DNA of 64,000 nucleotides from Tretioscincus oriximinensis (taxonomy: Eukaryota; Chordata; Lepidosauria; Squamata; Gymnophthalmidae), in assembly GCA_022410635.1 (NCBI GenBank), contig JAJVDF010000358.1, positions 1,051,489-1,115,488 on the forward strand, read 5' to 3'. The notes under the pieces are model-generated. The model was not told the DNA's origin. It made no database searches and worked only from the letters and a program-made list of their open reading frames with translations. The position numbers and the translations under genes are program-made. Positions 34,881 through 46,923 of this stretch are shown one piece after another. The first letter of the stretch is position 1. Every line of letters starts with the position of its first letter.

Positions 34881-35359
34881 CGGTCAGTGCACACAGCAAA
34901 ATTGTTGCAAATTGTGTTAAGCTGCACGTGCGATGGTTTTCTAAACGTTGTATGCTCAGAAAATGGATTGCTGTGAAGACTGCCCATGGTGAATATGTTT
35001 TCCACTTTGATTATATGGAAAATGCATGTGCCCAGGGCAGTTTCAAACAGCTTTGGCACCCGTTTTTCCCTTTAGTTGAGACAGAGCCTAGTTGTGACCA
35101 ACTAAAGTGTACCTTCTCCTATACTTCGGGCCAGGGTTTAAAAGGGCTAATGATTATCTAATCAGAACTTCCCTGATCTCAATTATGCTTTATCCAACAA
35201 AAGAAGGGGCAAGCCAATGGAAGCTGCGGCGTTGCGTAGCCATACTAATACGCATACCAGTGAAATTCAGAAGAGGATTTCACAGCCCCTTATTAGCAAT
35301 TACTAATAACCAGTCACCATCTTTTCCTCCTTTATACTCTTCCACTTGGGTCATTAATG
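34881..35359. other. No feature recognised
   Basis: Plus-strand frames at 34772-35161 and 35107-35364 show no recognisable motif. Confidence 0.4.
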
Positions 35360-36170
35360 GTTGAAAGAGGCTTTCAACACCATATATATGCTGATGACAT
35401 TGAGATTTCTAAAACTTTGGAAGTATGTAACTGATAACCTGTTGAGTATATCAAAGTGGATGTCTAAAAATTAAGGAGAGAACAGATTTTAATTTTCCAA
35501 CTGACTTGTCCAGCGATCCAATTACAAGACCACTCTTTTATCTCCACCTCCTCTGCCAAGAGGGTCTTAATAGATGACTTATCCTTATGACCAAAGTGAA
35601 TATTTGTAGAATTTGGTGATTTCTCTCAGTTGATACAACTCAACTATTAATTCAAGCATTAGCAACTTCCCATCTTGACTATGGAAATTATTTGACTGGC
35701 CTTCCTCAAAGCTCACTCTTTGAGCTTCAGTCCAAAACACAGTGGTCTATGTGGCCATACATCTTCCTAAATATTCTCCTGTCATTGCCACCTGTAGATC
35801 ACTCTCTTGGTTGCTAATTAAGAACTTACAGTGGGCAAATAAAAGATTTTTTTGATACCCTTCCAGTATGTTCCATGACTTCTAGGCTGAGGTCATTTCA
35901 AGACTTGTTTCCTCAGTTCTGAAACAATCTTCTGCAGAAGTGTTAGTTAAGAAGACCTAAATGAATACTAAAAATGCTTAAAACTTTTTCCCTTTAACAG
36001 TTTAGCTTGACCTTAATCTTCAGTTATGGTTAAGGAATTGTGTCCGTTGGGTATGCATGCTAAGCAGAAATGGTTTATCTAAATGATATATTTTGTTATT
36101 TTTACTTTCTGTACTCACCCCTTGGTGGAAGAGGAGTTATAAGTTGTTATTGCTACTATTATTGTTATTA
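35360..36170 (+). mobile_element. L2 LINE pol remnant
   Basis: FQHHIYADDIEISK contains the YADD box of the reverse transcriptase. LATSHLDYGNYLTGLPQSSL and FELQSKTQ follow, equal to L2 SRLDYCNxLYxGLPxSSLxxLQxxQN. The end near 36110-36150 (CACCCCTTGGTGGAAGAGG) is the degraded 3' region. Several stops and shifts are present. Confidence 0.75.
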
Positions 36171-37489
36171 CTGTTGTTGCTGTTATTACACAAGGTAAAC
36201 TCAAACTGGCTTTACCTCAGCTACAGAAATGGTATTTAATAACACATTAAACAGCTAACAGAAAACACAAGGAATTAGAAATGAAGACAGAGATGAACAC
36301 AGAGACAGAGATAAGCACAAGCAAGTTTGGCTTGGTTGCCAGTTAAAAGCATCTATGGAGCTTTTAACTAGTTTATAGAAGCAACTGAAGATTGGGTGTG
36401 TCTCATTGCAGGAGTTATTTTAGTGGCCCTTGTTAATCTATTTGTGCTTGTGTCTCCTTTCTGAGAGTAGCAAAATCTTAAATACAACCCATTCTTCTCC
36501 TTCCTTAGCTATGGTCCAAGGAGAAGTCCCTGCCTGCAGCTCATATACCTTTGGTAAGGCTGTCTATGGCCAGAGGCTCAATCCCAGCAGGTTCCTTCTC
36601 ATCCAAGTCCACAATGGACAAGGAGGGCAATATGAGAGGTAATGACCTGTTCAGGGCTTGATGTGCTGGGTGCATCGTCTCATCAGATATGTACAAAAAA
36701 CTTTCCACCTTCTACAAAGTTCAACAAAACTTGCTTTCTTTTCAGAATTGTGATAAGAAAAGAAATCCTCTTTGCACAAACACATCAGATGGCCTCTGGT
36801 CCTCTGGTAGCAACCGTCACTGTGCTTCTGGTGCCTGATTTAAAATAAATAAATAAGAACAATCCTTGATGAAAGTTTTCACAGCCACCACTGGCTCCAC
36901 CACATCTGCAGCTCAGAAGCCTGATGATAATAATTAGCCGGCTGGATTGGACGGTGTGGGGCTGCAGCTTGTTAACGAGGCTGTGGGGATGTAAAGTGGG
37001 TTGGGCTCTGCATCGCTAATGAGGCAATAGGGAAAGACTCAAGGGCCCAAGGGCCCCTCAAACAAGACTGCTGGGACAGGTAGGAGGCATCCGAACTCTG
37101 GGAAGCAGAGCTGCAATTAAGGGCAGGCAGACAAGGCGAGAATCAAGTAAATCAAAGATGAATGCAATTGGGGCTTTATACGAGGACCGTGTCTCCAGAC
37201 TTAGAAAAAATCTGGGTTATTGTAACTCCCAACACACCTATGAGGAAGGGGGGAGGGGAGAGTATATTTACAGAGTAGCAACGAAAGACATTTCTGTGCC
37301 AGAGACATTGCTATGTAAGATAGGGAGCTTTAATTTATGTTTTAATTTTGTTTCCCTGTTTGCTTTTATGCTTGCTTTTATTATTATTGTATATATCGGC
37401 TTTTATCTTTATATGTTTTACGTTTTGTAAGTCACTGAGAGGACTTCAAATGGTGGGAAGGAATAAAGTTTAAAAAAACGACGATGACA
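36171..37489. other. No gene recognised
   Basis: It contains (apart from the candidate at 36890-37090) a 90-codon plus frame at 37158-37430 whose hydrophobic end is T-rich translation, not a convincing membrane protein. Confidence 0.4.
36890..37090. other. Candidate conserved non-coding element
   Basis: Repeat-free sequence with GATAATAATTAGCCGGCTGG, CATCGCTAATGAGGCAATAG and the local palindrome GGGCCCAAGGGCCC. Proposed on appearance only. Confidence 0.3.
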
Positions 37490-37690
37490 AAGATTATCTC
37501 TTTCGCTAAAGAATGCCTATTGCTCCTAGCTGAAAATGTAGCAATGGCGGATGATGCTTATTTGATTAAACTGTTATTGACTGCAACACAAGTTGTTTTA
37601 GCCAAGTTCTGGAAAGANAAAACTGGATGGAAACTCCAAAATTGGCACTAATATATTGTGGACCACATTTGCAAAGACTGGATTACAGAG
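37490..37690 (+). mobile_element. L1 LINE pol C-terminal fragment
   Basis: The plus strand reads AKECLLLLAENVAMADDAYL then LLLTATQVVLAKFWK and WKLQNWHQYI-like residues. These match the part of L1 ORF2 that comes last in the protein (compare ITAALAVIAWGWKDFSKWTV at 38240). It lies upstream of the other L1 piece, so it is a separate or rearranged copy. Confidence 0.55.
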
Positions 37691-37909
37691 TTTTGGTAAC
37701 ACATGACCAAAACTAGCCTGCATCCACGCAGGGCTAAAAAGCGCCCTTTTCTTTGCTGCAGGATGGCGGCTGTCTACACGCAAAGTGCAGCGGCCGCTNT
37801 AGGTGGGAGGGAGGAAAGAAGCATCGGTCTCTGAGTGGCCCAGTGCAGCCTTCCTTCCACTGTACCTGATTTGCACGTCTCTCTGCTGATTGGTGGAGGG
37901 TCAACATAG
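37690..37909. other. GC-rich spacer between L1 pieces
   Basis: It contains GCAGCGGCCGC and GGATGGCGGCTG. Class unknown, possibly a separate insertion. Confidence 0.35.
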
Positions 37910-38715
37910 GAAATGCAGAGACTATGGATGAATTTAGATAAAATTAAGAACACTCGTTTGAAGGAANTGTTACTAAAAATATTAAGCCGATGGTACAGGA
38001 CTCCATGCCAATTATCTCATATAATACCTAACTATCGACCACACTGTTGGCATGGATGTGGAGCAAGAGGCAACTACATGCATCTATTTTGGGAATGCCC
38101 AGTAGCTACAAACTATTGGAATATAATATGGCAATCCATAGAAAATATATTAGGATATTCAATAAGGAGGACGAAGGAATTAGTATTTATCCAGCACCAT
38201 CAAGGAATATAACCCAAGGATAGATATTTAACGGCTCAGATGATAACAGCAGCATTGGCAGTGATAGCGTGGGGATGGAAGGACTTTAGTAAGTGGACCG
38301 TGGTGAATTGGCAGCACTACTTAGCCGATCAGTTTATGGGAGACTATCTATATGAGAGAACGACTAATATGACTAATAGGAGATACCATTGGATGAATAA
38401 TTGGATGAAATTATTGGTTTATAGCCAGACCAACCAATGTGGAGGCCCAGAAATAATGACAGCAATGAAGCAAGCACTTAGAAACTAAGACCTAATATGT
38501 ATCTAGCAACATCTCGTGGGGAGGGGGNGGGGAGGGATTTTATGNNACTTCTAATACATACATTTTTCCGTTGCACAAAATAATTGTATAATATTATAAT
38601 TAATTTAAACATATGAAGAAATATGTATTTTATGTTGTTTATGGTTTATTGTTCATTGTCAATTTTATTGTTTACTGGAAAATCAATAAAAATATTAAAT
38701 AAAAAAAAATCATCA
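37910..38715 (+). mobile_element. L1 LINE 3' end with poly(A)
   Basis: The frames at 37913-38212 and 38240-38488 read LLKILSRWYRTPCQL, then CWHGCGARGNYMHLFWECP, VATNYWNIIW and ITAALAVIAWGWKDFSKWTV, the zinc-knuckle-like CxxxC..H..C region and C-terminus of L1 ORF2. One stop or shift lies between them. A short 3' UTR ends with AATAAAAATATTAAAT and an A-tract at about 38700-38709. 5'-truncated. Confidence 0.85.
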
Positions 38716-39552
38716 TCATAAAAAAAAAAAACCATACCCCGCGAGACTCCAAATAGCAGCGAGTTTGGGGCCAGGAGAACAAACAATGCAATGCATTATT
38801 TTGCAATATTACAATAAACATTAATTTCTTTTAAAAAATGCCCAGCAAAAAACAACAAGCAAGGAAACAAAGATTCTCTCTTTCCCTATAATAATTGTGA
38901 TGGATTTACAATAATCATCCCTGTACGTTTTCTCATTGGATAGGCACTACACGTTTTTATCCAATGAGAACTGTAGTTTAGGGACATGTGCTTTGAGTGG
39001 TCAGACACTCTGGAAAATGTCAGGTGCTAAAGCATTTCACCAGCTGCTTGTCTTCCACTAAGCAGATCAGAGACCCAGAAGAGTAGCTGGCAGCATTGAA
39101 AAGGGGTTAGTATCAGCTGTACCCCCCTCCTGCTGGCGACCCTTTCTCCTGGCTCCAAGGCCTCTGCCAGGATGACAGTGGAAGATGTTTCTCCAGCAAC
39201 CACCATACTGAAGAGTCCTCTTGCCTCAGCAGCTACCTACAAAGTCCCCACTTCATTCAAGATGACAAAGGGCTTCTCTGCTAGTAAAGACATAAACACA
39301 CTTTCAGAGGAGGGCAATCATCCTTTTCTCACAATTTTATCTTTTTGTTTTCTGCTGAACTGCTGTCCCATCTTGGCTATTCACTTATATCCCACTCTGA
39401 CTTCTTTCAAAGGAGTAGGTGTTTTAAGATAGTGAGCTTCCCATGACGTGGTTGGCCTCACTATTTCTTTTAAAACACGTTCACTATGCACCCCATCTAC
39501 CTTAAAGCTTCCATGCTGTTCTCACACACTGCTTAGTAATCTCATCATATAA
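38716..39552. other. No feature recognised
   Basis: An 86-codon plus frame (39172-39432) reads like low-complexity Thr/Pro/Ser and has no recognisable motif. Confidence 0.4.
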
Positions 39553-39927
39553 GCCCTTCCTACAATCCCCAGCATTCTCTGTGAGCCTTCCTACAATCCC
39601 CAGCATTCTCTGTGAGCCTTCCTACAATCCCCAGCATTCTCTGTGAGCCNNNNNNNNNNNNNNNNNNNNNNNNNNNNNNNNNNNNNNNNNNNNNNNNNNN
39701 NNNNNNNNNNNNNNNNNNNNNNNNNNNNNNNNNNNNNNNNNNNNNNNNNNNNNNNNNNNNNNNNNNNNNNNNNNNNNNNNNNNNNNNNNNNNNNNNNNNG
39801 CCTTCCTACAATCCCCAGCATTCTCTGTGAGCCTTCCTACAATCCCCAGCATTCTCTGTGAGCCTTCCTACAATCCCCAGCATTCTCTGTGAGCTTTCCT
39901 ACAATTCCCAAGTATTCTCTGTGAGCC
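39553..39927. repeat. 31-bp minisatellite
   Basis: The unit is CCTTCCTACAATCCCCAGCA followed by TTCTCTGTGAG. About three units lie before the assembly gap and about four after it. The last two on the right are diverged (AGCTTTCCTACAATTCCCAA). Sequenced units are nearly identical, so the true copy number is probably larger. Confidence 0.92.
39650..39799. other. Assembly gap, 150 N
   Basis: Exactly 150 Ns inside the minisatellite. 150 is not a multiple of 31, so the gap size is an estimate. Confidence 0.98.
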
Positions 39928-40628
39928 AAGAGCCAATGAACCTTTACTTGTTGCCCCCAAGTCTCACTAGATTTGCCATGTTCATACTGAACCGCACAAA
40001 CTGCAGTTGCTAGAAATTCCACGACAACTGACCTTTTTAGTGAGGGGATTGCTGTACATGTGTGACCTTATGGGACAGACGGAAAGTAAGGCTTCTATTA
40101 ATAGAAATCATATGTGGGAATGTGGCCATAGACATATTTATTTTTTCCCTTAAATAATAATTCTAAACTATGAAGCTTGAGCAAAACTATCCAGAGTAAT
40201 ACTTTCAAAAGCAATTTATTTAGGAAATATACACTTCTCACCTTACAGTACCAGTTGCTTCTAGAGTTTGTGTTATGGCACACCAATAAACAGGTTTGTT
40301 AATACCAAGTCCAACCTTCCAAAAAGATGTGCTCAATACTTCCCTCTAGTGGATACAAGTAGAGGCAGAAGTATTAGATTCCCTTGCCTTTAAACTTCTG
40401 GAACAATGATAATGGTTCAGTATGGGGGTACAATATCATCTGAACGTCAATAGACGACTCTTTCAATACTAGGCCTTATTCTGAATTACATTTGGATAAT
40501 GTGTTATGTCAGAGCCTGTTATAGCATACAAATGGCAGGCAGGCTCACATTCCTTTTACAATGGGCCAGAAAACGGTTCCTATTTGAGCTGGGCCCATAT
40601 GTCTCGTCCCTAATGGAAGCTTTTCATA
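39928..40628. other. No feature recognised
   Basis: Unique sequence without gene features. Confidence 0.4.
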
Positions 40629-40853
40629 TAAATAACCACGTTAGTCTGCATCTAGAAAATCTAGCAAAGGGTCTCCTAGCGCTTTGGAGACTAACAAGAA
40701 AAAGGTGGCAAATGAGATTTTGTAGACAAGTCTACTTTGTTAGATGCTAGGTGAAAGCTCATGCTGCCTACTTTTCCCTTGATAAGTCTGTAAAGTGCTA
40801 TGAGACCTTCCTTGCTAGATTTTCTGGATTCAGACAAACATGGCTATTTCTTT
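40629..40853. repeat. Hammerhead-type repeat family, copy 3, head-to-head pair
   Basis: The left arm (40629-40733) carries the family in reverse: TTAGTCTGCATCTAGAAAAT, GAGACTAACAAGAAAAAGG. The right arm (40751-40853) carries it forward: GAAAGCTCATGCTGCC then TTTTCTGGATTCAGAC. The two arms form a long imperfect palindrome. The CTGAAGA box is lost at the junction (GATGCTAGG), but GAAAGC remains at 40753-40758. Confidence 0.75.
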
Positions 40854-40934
40854 GAAATCTACTACTATGGAAAACACCAAAACTCTGAGTAGAAATCCAT
40901 CAGCCTCTCAGATACAGACGTATATCATCTATCT

Positions 40935-41038
40935 TAAAAACCGAGCAACTGAAGAAGTAGACTTGTCCACAAAAGCTTATGCTGCCTACTGTTTTCTTGT
41001 TAGTCTCTATGCCAAAAGACCCCCTTCCCAGATTTCCT
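40935..41038 (+). repeat. Hammerhead-type repeat family, copy 4
   Basis: CTGAAGA at 40949-40955, a stem GTAGAC/GTCCAC with one mismatch, AAAA in place of GAAA (40971-40974), then GCTTATGC and TTTTCTTGTTAGTCTC. The core is broken by the G to A change. Confidence 0.7.
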
Positions 41039-41165
41039 AATGGAGACACACAGTCCCAGGAACTTTCAGGGGATTTCCCATTCAGAAGTGAACTGAAAAC
41101 AGAGAAAAGTTACTTTTTTCCTGCTCTCAGTCCACTTCTGCGGAACAGTTGCTGTTTCTTTGAGC

Positions 41166-41486
41166 AGGCATGGATAGCTCAATCGCTTAGGAATTCGTCT
41201 CTCGCCTGGGAGGTCGGGTTTCAAAGCCCTGTGTGGGACGTGGGGAGGGGTGAGCACCTTCCACTAGCCTGTAGCTCTAGCCAACCCAGCTATTCGAAAG
41301 CATGAATTGCAGGAAATTGCAACTGACTGCAAATAGATACATGGGAACNACCCTAGCCTGGTGGAGAAGATAGAATGTCAGCCTTCGGGCAACATATATC
41401 CTTGTAAGCCACTTTGAGTCCCTTTGAAAAGGTGAGAAAAGCAGGGTATAAGAACCAAGTTCTTCTTCAAGTTCTTCTTCTTCTTT
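41166..41486 (+). mobile_element. tRNA-derived SINE, copy 6
   Basis: The head GGATAGCTCAATCGCTTAGG, B-box-like GGTTTCAAAGCCC, the usual body, and the 3' end GGGTATAAGAACCAAG followed by a TTC tail interrupted by a repeat of CAAGTTC. Confidence 0.88.
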
Positions 41487-43082
41487 TGACNGTGGGGCCC
41501 GTCATCCAGACTTTTTAAGAGTGAAAGCATCCACCTGTGGGTGGAGAAAGATAGGCTGGGACATTCCCTCCCATCCAATCCTAGCCAGCTGTGGATGGGA
41601 TTTTACAGTGTTTCTTTCCCCATTATGGTAATCATCCCCTCTTTTTAACATGCCTGACAGTTTGCAATTGGACTGTGAACTGCCTGATTACACCTTTACA
41701 AGGAAGATGTGAGTACAATAACAGGGAACAGTTTTCACTCTCTCACTGTTCACAGATGAGATGTTTAAATCCAGAATTTATTTTAAATCCAGAATAACCC
41801 AATTGCCCATCCGCCTTCACCTTTCTTCATTACCATAGTGAAGAGCTGATACATCCACAGGGGATTGTATTCCGCTCCATTGCAAGCCCAAGAACCCATG
41901 TGCACAGACTCCTCTTCCTCTTAGCCTCCTATGTCTGAGCGCCAGTGCGCATGTCCTGCCTCAAGTCTCAGATGAATCCTCACCTTTTCCTGCTTCTTCT
42001 CATGCACATACACCATATCACCCTAATTTTTTTTCAGAGAAATGAGAAGCTGTTTAGCAAATGGATTGCTGAAACTGCGTCAGCAAGAGGGGTCGATCTG
42101 CTTTGATGAAACTGCCATAGCAGTATAAATATCTTATCTGGAAGTGGCCAAATGGTGAACTGTGAGGTATTCCAAAAAGGCCATACATTCACTGAAGGCA
42201 TCCTCTTATGGAAATGGCTTTCTTTAGCGAAGAGGGCATTTTCATCATAAAGGTGATCATGGCTCCTTTGTTTGGAAAAAAAAAGCCTCTTTTTGCACAA
42301 TTATGTAATTTCTCCCAACTAGACTATTCTAAGAACGAGGCTTAGAAGTTGTTCAGAAGGTGAAAGAACTGCTATTCCAAGACTCATCTCCGTAAACAGC
42401 CCCTCAATGGAGACACAGCGCTTGGAAAACTCTACGTAACTATTAGTACTGGAAAATAAAATCAGGTCATGGTGTTTATTGGGACCACAGAGACTGGATT
42501 GCCACAGTTTTTACATGGTCTGTGTTTACTAGTAGGCAGAACGCTGGTGCCAAAATTTTGTCACAGCCTATTCCGCCTGACCTTTATAAGCATTCTGAAC
42601 TGCTGTGAAGAATTTCCTAAATTTGTCATCCACCTACCCACTCAGACGTCAGGATGCTAGCAAGCAACCCTATTCTTCCCAGAATCTCAAATTCTGAAAT
42701 GTGAATCAGTGTGCCAATTTGAAGAATCATAAATGAATAATATTGTTCATGGCTTCCAGTTCCCTGACTCCTTTTTTTTTATTTTAGCCTAAAAAATTAA
42801 TTAGTGAATGTTCAAAGGGCCATTCTTTAGGGAAGTGAGGACAAATTGTGGGTTTCCTTTTGTTTATTTCTAATATTTTTCTGGAGGTTTTTGTAATTAG
42901 GTTTTTGCTTCTAGCAAATGCCAAAATTTCAGATTCAATTTTGTTGCTATGATAAAACAAAAATTGTTTTCTTTCTCCAATCAGTTGGATAATGTCTGAT
43001 TTTCAGGGATAAATTCCTCTGGTAATTATATCATAGACGAGATGGAGAACTTATTTTTGAAAATTAACCTTAATCCTGACTT
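41487..43082. other. No feature recognised
   Basis: Frames at 42034-42300 and 42469-42660 have no recognisable motif. Parts near 41770-41800 look like the end of an unclassified DNA element (AAATCCAGAATAACCCAATT). The reverse complement of this phrase recurs near 59692. Confidence 0.4.
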
Positions 43083-43269
43083 GTAGGCTGACCAGATGAC
43101 CCCTTTTGGGGGTGTGGGGATAGAACCCGGTTTTGGAGTGCCTCATGGTTTTTGCTGAGGAATTTTTTCCCCCCCAAAAGATATTTTTTTCCTCAGGAAA
43201 AACCGAGAGGCACCGCAAAACCGGGTTTTCAAACCCACCCACCCCAAAGGGGTCATCTGGTCAGCCTAC
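43083..43269. mobile_element. Complete palindromic foldback element (187 bp)
   Basis: The left end GTAGGCTGACCAGATGACCC and the right end GGGTCATCTGGTCAGCCTAC are complementary. The inner parts GTTTTTGCTGAGGAA and TTCCTCAGGAAAAAC also pair, so almost the whole element folds on itself. Related ends occur at 25752 and 27586. No coding capacity; class not determined. Confidence 0.82.
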
Positions 43270-43359
43270 TGACTAGGAGCCTTTATTGAAGATTTTTGAA
43301 CTACAGGGTAGTGTGATTCTGTGAAACTCCCACCTCTGATAGTACACTCTTGCTGTGTC

Positions 43360-43845
43360 CACAGTCAATAATTCGAATTGAAAGTTGAATTTCTATTGCA
43401 TTTTCCTCTACCAGCCTGTTAGATAAACTGGACGAATGCGGGTTTAAAGGCAATTATCTGGGTTATCGGTAAACTGGGGAAGCCAGCTATCAAATCGGGA
43501 TCTACTGTTAAATCAGAAAGGCTGTGCCGTGTGGATAATTTTTAGTGAGAAACTGCAAGAATGTTGATGATCCCCATAAATGTTCCCTCTCCTCACAAAA
43601 GGTGTGTGTGTGAAGCCCGATATTGACAGCAGACTAACCAATAGCATTTAGGAGGAGGGACGATGGCATTTTTTCTTGACAACCAGCAAACACCCTGCCA
43701 GGATAGGGTGTTACATGACTGAAAAATCTCGTTTTCCAAGAACTTTCAGAGTGACAAAATCCGGAATAAACTGTAAAGCCAGAAAGCCGATTCAACGGAT
43801 TATCGTGAAAGTACAAAATGAGAAAGTGCTGTGTGGATAAAGCCC
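43360..43845 (+). repeat. Interspersed repeat X, copy 2
   Basis: GGGTTTAAAGGCAATTATCT and GACAGCAGACTAACCAATAG then CATTTAGGAGGAGGGACG match the copy at 25176-25475. It appears to extend to GTGCTGTGTGGATAAAGCCC. Confidence 0.6.
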
Positions 43846-46260
43846 ATCTTCATTAGACAGAACCCAATCCTAGCAACCAGGAATGCTGACGGATCAGCTG
43901 ACCCTGGCTCAGAATATGGAAACATGCAGAAAACGCACACTTGTGTTTAACTTTCGCAGGGAATGTATTTCAATCAGACTGTAGCACCTTCAGTTTCCCA
44001 TGACAATTACATCACCTAATCAATCATGGTCAGTAAGGTTTTTAATAAGGTATTTTCAGCTAGCCACAGAAGCATTGATTTTTCTGCTAAATCCCCAGAA
44101 ACTTCTAAGATAACTAGTGATGAGAAAATCTGGTGAAAGGAGCAAAGGTATCCCAAGATGTGGCAGGAGGGTGGATTAGGCAGCAGTTGCCGACTTTTCA
44201 TAATTCTTCTTTGCAGAGGCTATTGAAAATCTATGAAGATATTTTCTGAAAGCTCTGAGGTGTTTGAATGTGACTCAGTGGATGTTCCTGAACTACACTT
44301 CTTTGCATTCATCTTGCAGAATTATATACCATGCCGTGCTGGGAGTTGTAAGCACCTGGAGGGTTGGGTATTCCTGTCTACCAGACTGGCCCACTGCTCA
44401 CAAATCTGGCCTCAGCGTTCAGTCTAGTCAATTTCGTCTGGCCTTGGATCTCAAGGCCAGTTACTCTTTGGATGAAAGAGTGCCTGCGAATACTGAAACT
44501 ATTGGTTAGAATGGGAAGTAATAAAACTTCCTGGAGTAAAGAAGCACAGGGCGCCTCTGTATTTTTGCCAGGAAAACTGCATAAATTTGTCCTTGCAGGC
44601 ACCATGAGATGACGCTCTGCTGGCATCTTTACTGTTATCCAACATGCATCATAAGCAAACAGAAGTTTACAGAATTTGGGAAGTCAACATAACCTTGGGA
44701 GGAAGATGGGTGTTTTTTTCATTCCAGCATAAATGCCATTCATGCTGCATCCAATGAATTATATTAGAGATTTATTTTAAATCCAGATTTACCCATTCAC
44801 ACCTCTGCCCCACGTATCTCTCACAGCAAGCATTCTAGTATTTTATAGCTCAGTTGCTCTGTGAATCCGTGTGTGCAGCCGCCAATTGGCTTCTCTTCCC
44901 CTCCCCTTGTAATCTGAGCTGGAGTATGCATGTCTTGCCAAATGCCAGCTCTTTGTGCACACGAACCTTGGGGGAAGAGGAAAACCCACCATGAGAGCAA
45001 CTGGAAACTACTCCCAGGAAAATCCAGAGCAATGGAGATATTTTGCAAAAGGATTACCGACATTTTGTTAGCACGTAGGGTGGACACGTTATGATATAAC
45101 TACCATCGTGGAAGGAAAACCTTGTGTGGATGTGGCCTCAGAAGAAAGGTATGATAGAAAGAAGCATCCTGGGGAAAGAACGGAACCACTTTGACAATAT
45201 CTCCAAGACCCTCTTCTCAAAAATTCCTTCCTGCTCTCCATCTTTCTGCCTTAGCTCAACCTCTCTCTCAAGGGAGACTGAAAAAGGAACTGGCTAAGGT
45301 TTGCTAAGCTAAAGTCATTGTATACAGACTGGGCATGGATGGCCTTGCTGCTCCCACCATCCTGCCCCCTCTCCAGCCTCTGGTTTATGCCCTGCTGGGT
45401 AGTAATTAAACTCAGCAAAGCTGTTTCAATGAAAGAAAGAAATTCCAGCAGTGCTCACAGGCAGCTTTGCTAAACGACAGGGAAAAGCTGAGATCTGCTC
45501 AGCCACATTTCCCCAGCAAATAGGATCTAGACAAAATCCACTTAGCAGCGGAGAAAGCAAAGCCTCTGGGCTGGCTGGGGCAGCAAAGCTACCTTACTGT
45601 GCCTTGCTCTATTCCCCCTTCTCCGGGACTGGCAAGGGCTCTTTTGATGTCTCATTACCACCACCGCCCCCTTCCCCTCAGATCTTCATTAGAGCATTAG
45701 CAACACTCTGTGTGCCTGACCTTTCTTCTAGCAAAAAATTCAACAAGTTCATTTGATTCAAAGCCCCCCCAACCCCTCCAAAGAAACCTTAGCAACAGGA
45801 AATGCTCTGCCATAGCACCTTTAAGATGTGGCAACCACCACAGTGGAGAAATATGTTGAGATTTGCCAGCTCCCCCCCCTCCCCACTCTTTTCCCTTTTC
45901 AAAATGCCTCTTGCTGCAAAATGCTCAACTATACCAAATACACCTGGCAGAAGAGAAAGCTTCCCATCTTCCAGCATTGGCATATCTCTTATTATAAATT
46001 GCAAATTATCTACTTCTGTCCAAAACCTGCTTGGTTGATACAACTACACAAATATCATCTATCCATAAACAGCCAGTTTGTTAGAGTGGTTATAATGTTG
46101 GACTCTTGTCTGGAAGTCTCCCAATTTATTCCACATGAAACATACTAACAGTAAGCAACAGTTTGCCACAGGAGGTGGTGATTTCTCCTTTGCTGGAACT
46201 CTTCAAAAAGAAGATGGACAACCATCTGCCTGGGATGGTTTAGCGGGGACGCGCTTTGAG
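43846..46260. other. No gene recognised
   Basis: Several frames of 60-100 codons on both strands lack motifs and splice support. Phrases such as TGTGGATGTGGCCTCA near 45128 resemble ends of old DNA elements, but no element boundary was defined. Confidence 0.4.
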
Positions 46261-46265
46261 TTAAA

Positions 46266-46345
46266 AAAACATAAGAGAAGCCTGCTGAATCAGGCCATAG
46301 TAAAGCTAATCAGTGTCACATAGTGGTCCAAAATTGTCTCTGGCT
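46266..46345 (-). mobile_element. CR1 LINE 3' end fragment
   Basis: AACATAAGAGAAGCCTGCTG then AATCAGGCCATAG is a short reversed CR1 3' terminus. Confidence 0.7.
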
Positions 46346-46431
46346 ATTTTCAAATAGCAGAAGAAGGATTTAGAGGCATTCTGCGTGTCTCCCCAACCTG
46401 GAAGCAGAACCTAGGTATCTACCCTAGCTTG

Positions 46432-46923
46432 GTCAGATTCAGACCTCATCTAGAGCTCTGTACCCAGTTCTAGGTACCCCAATTTTTTTATAAAGACCTT
46501 GACAAACTGGAACAAGTTCAAAAGAGAGCTACCAAGATGATGAGTGGTCTGCAAACCATTTTTCATTGAGGAACAGTTAAAGGATGTAGGGATATTTGAT
46601 TTGCAAAAGAAAAGCCTGAGAGGAGACATGATAGCTGTCTACAAGGGCTGTCATAAGTGCAAAGGGACCAGCCCTTTCTCTCCTGCAAGGTAAGTATTAG
46701 AAGCAAAGGGATGAAACTGTAAGGGTGTAGATATAAAATAGAAAAAGCTTTCAGACAATAAGAGCAATCAGTCATTCATGTGGGTTGTCATAGGAGGTGA
46801 GGAGTTCTCTTTTGCATTAGTCTGCAAACAGAAGCTGAACAGTCATCTCTTTGGGTCAGAATGGTTCAGTGTATCCTGCCTGGAGCAGGAGTTTGAACCT
46901 AATAGCCCTGGAGGTCCCTTTCA
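46432..46923 (+). mobile_element. Older CR1-type LINE 3' part
   Basis: The plus strand reads KLEQVQKRATKMMSGLQ, then EQLKDVGIFDLQKKSLRGDM and IAVYKG with one frameshift, the CR1 pol C-terminus. The 3' end (GGTTCAGTGTATCCTGCC, GGAGGTCCCTTTCAGA) differs from the TTCTTATG type, so this is a different and older subfamily. Confidence 0.78.

Noticed and set aside
34400..35059. 219-codon minus-strand frame
   Set aside because: Coincides with a foldback with open frames on both strands; no recognisable domain or splice sites.
39591..39861. Frames across the N gap
   Set aside because: Minisatellite translated through Ns.
39553..39927. CRISPR-like array
   Set aside because: 31-bp units are directly adjacent without spacers, in a vertebrate genome.
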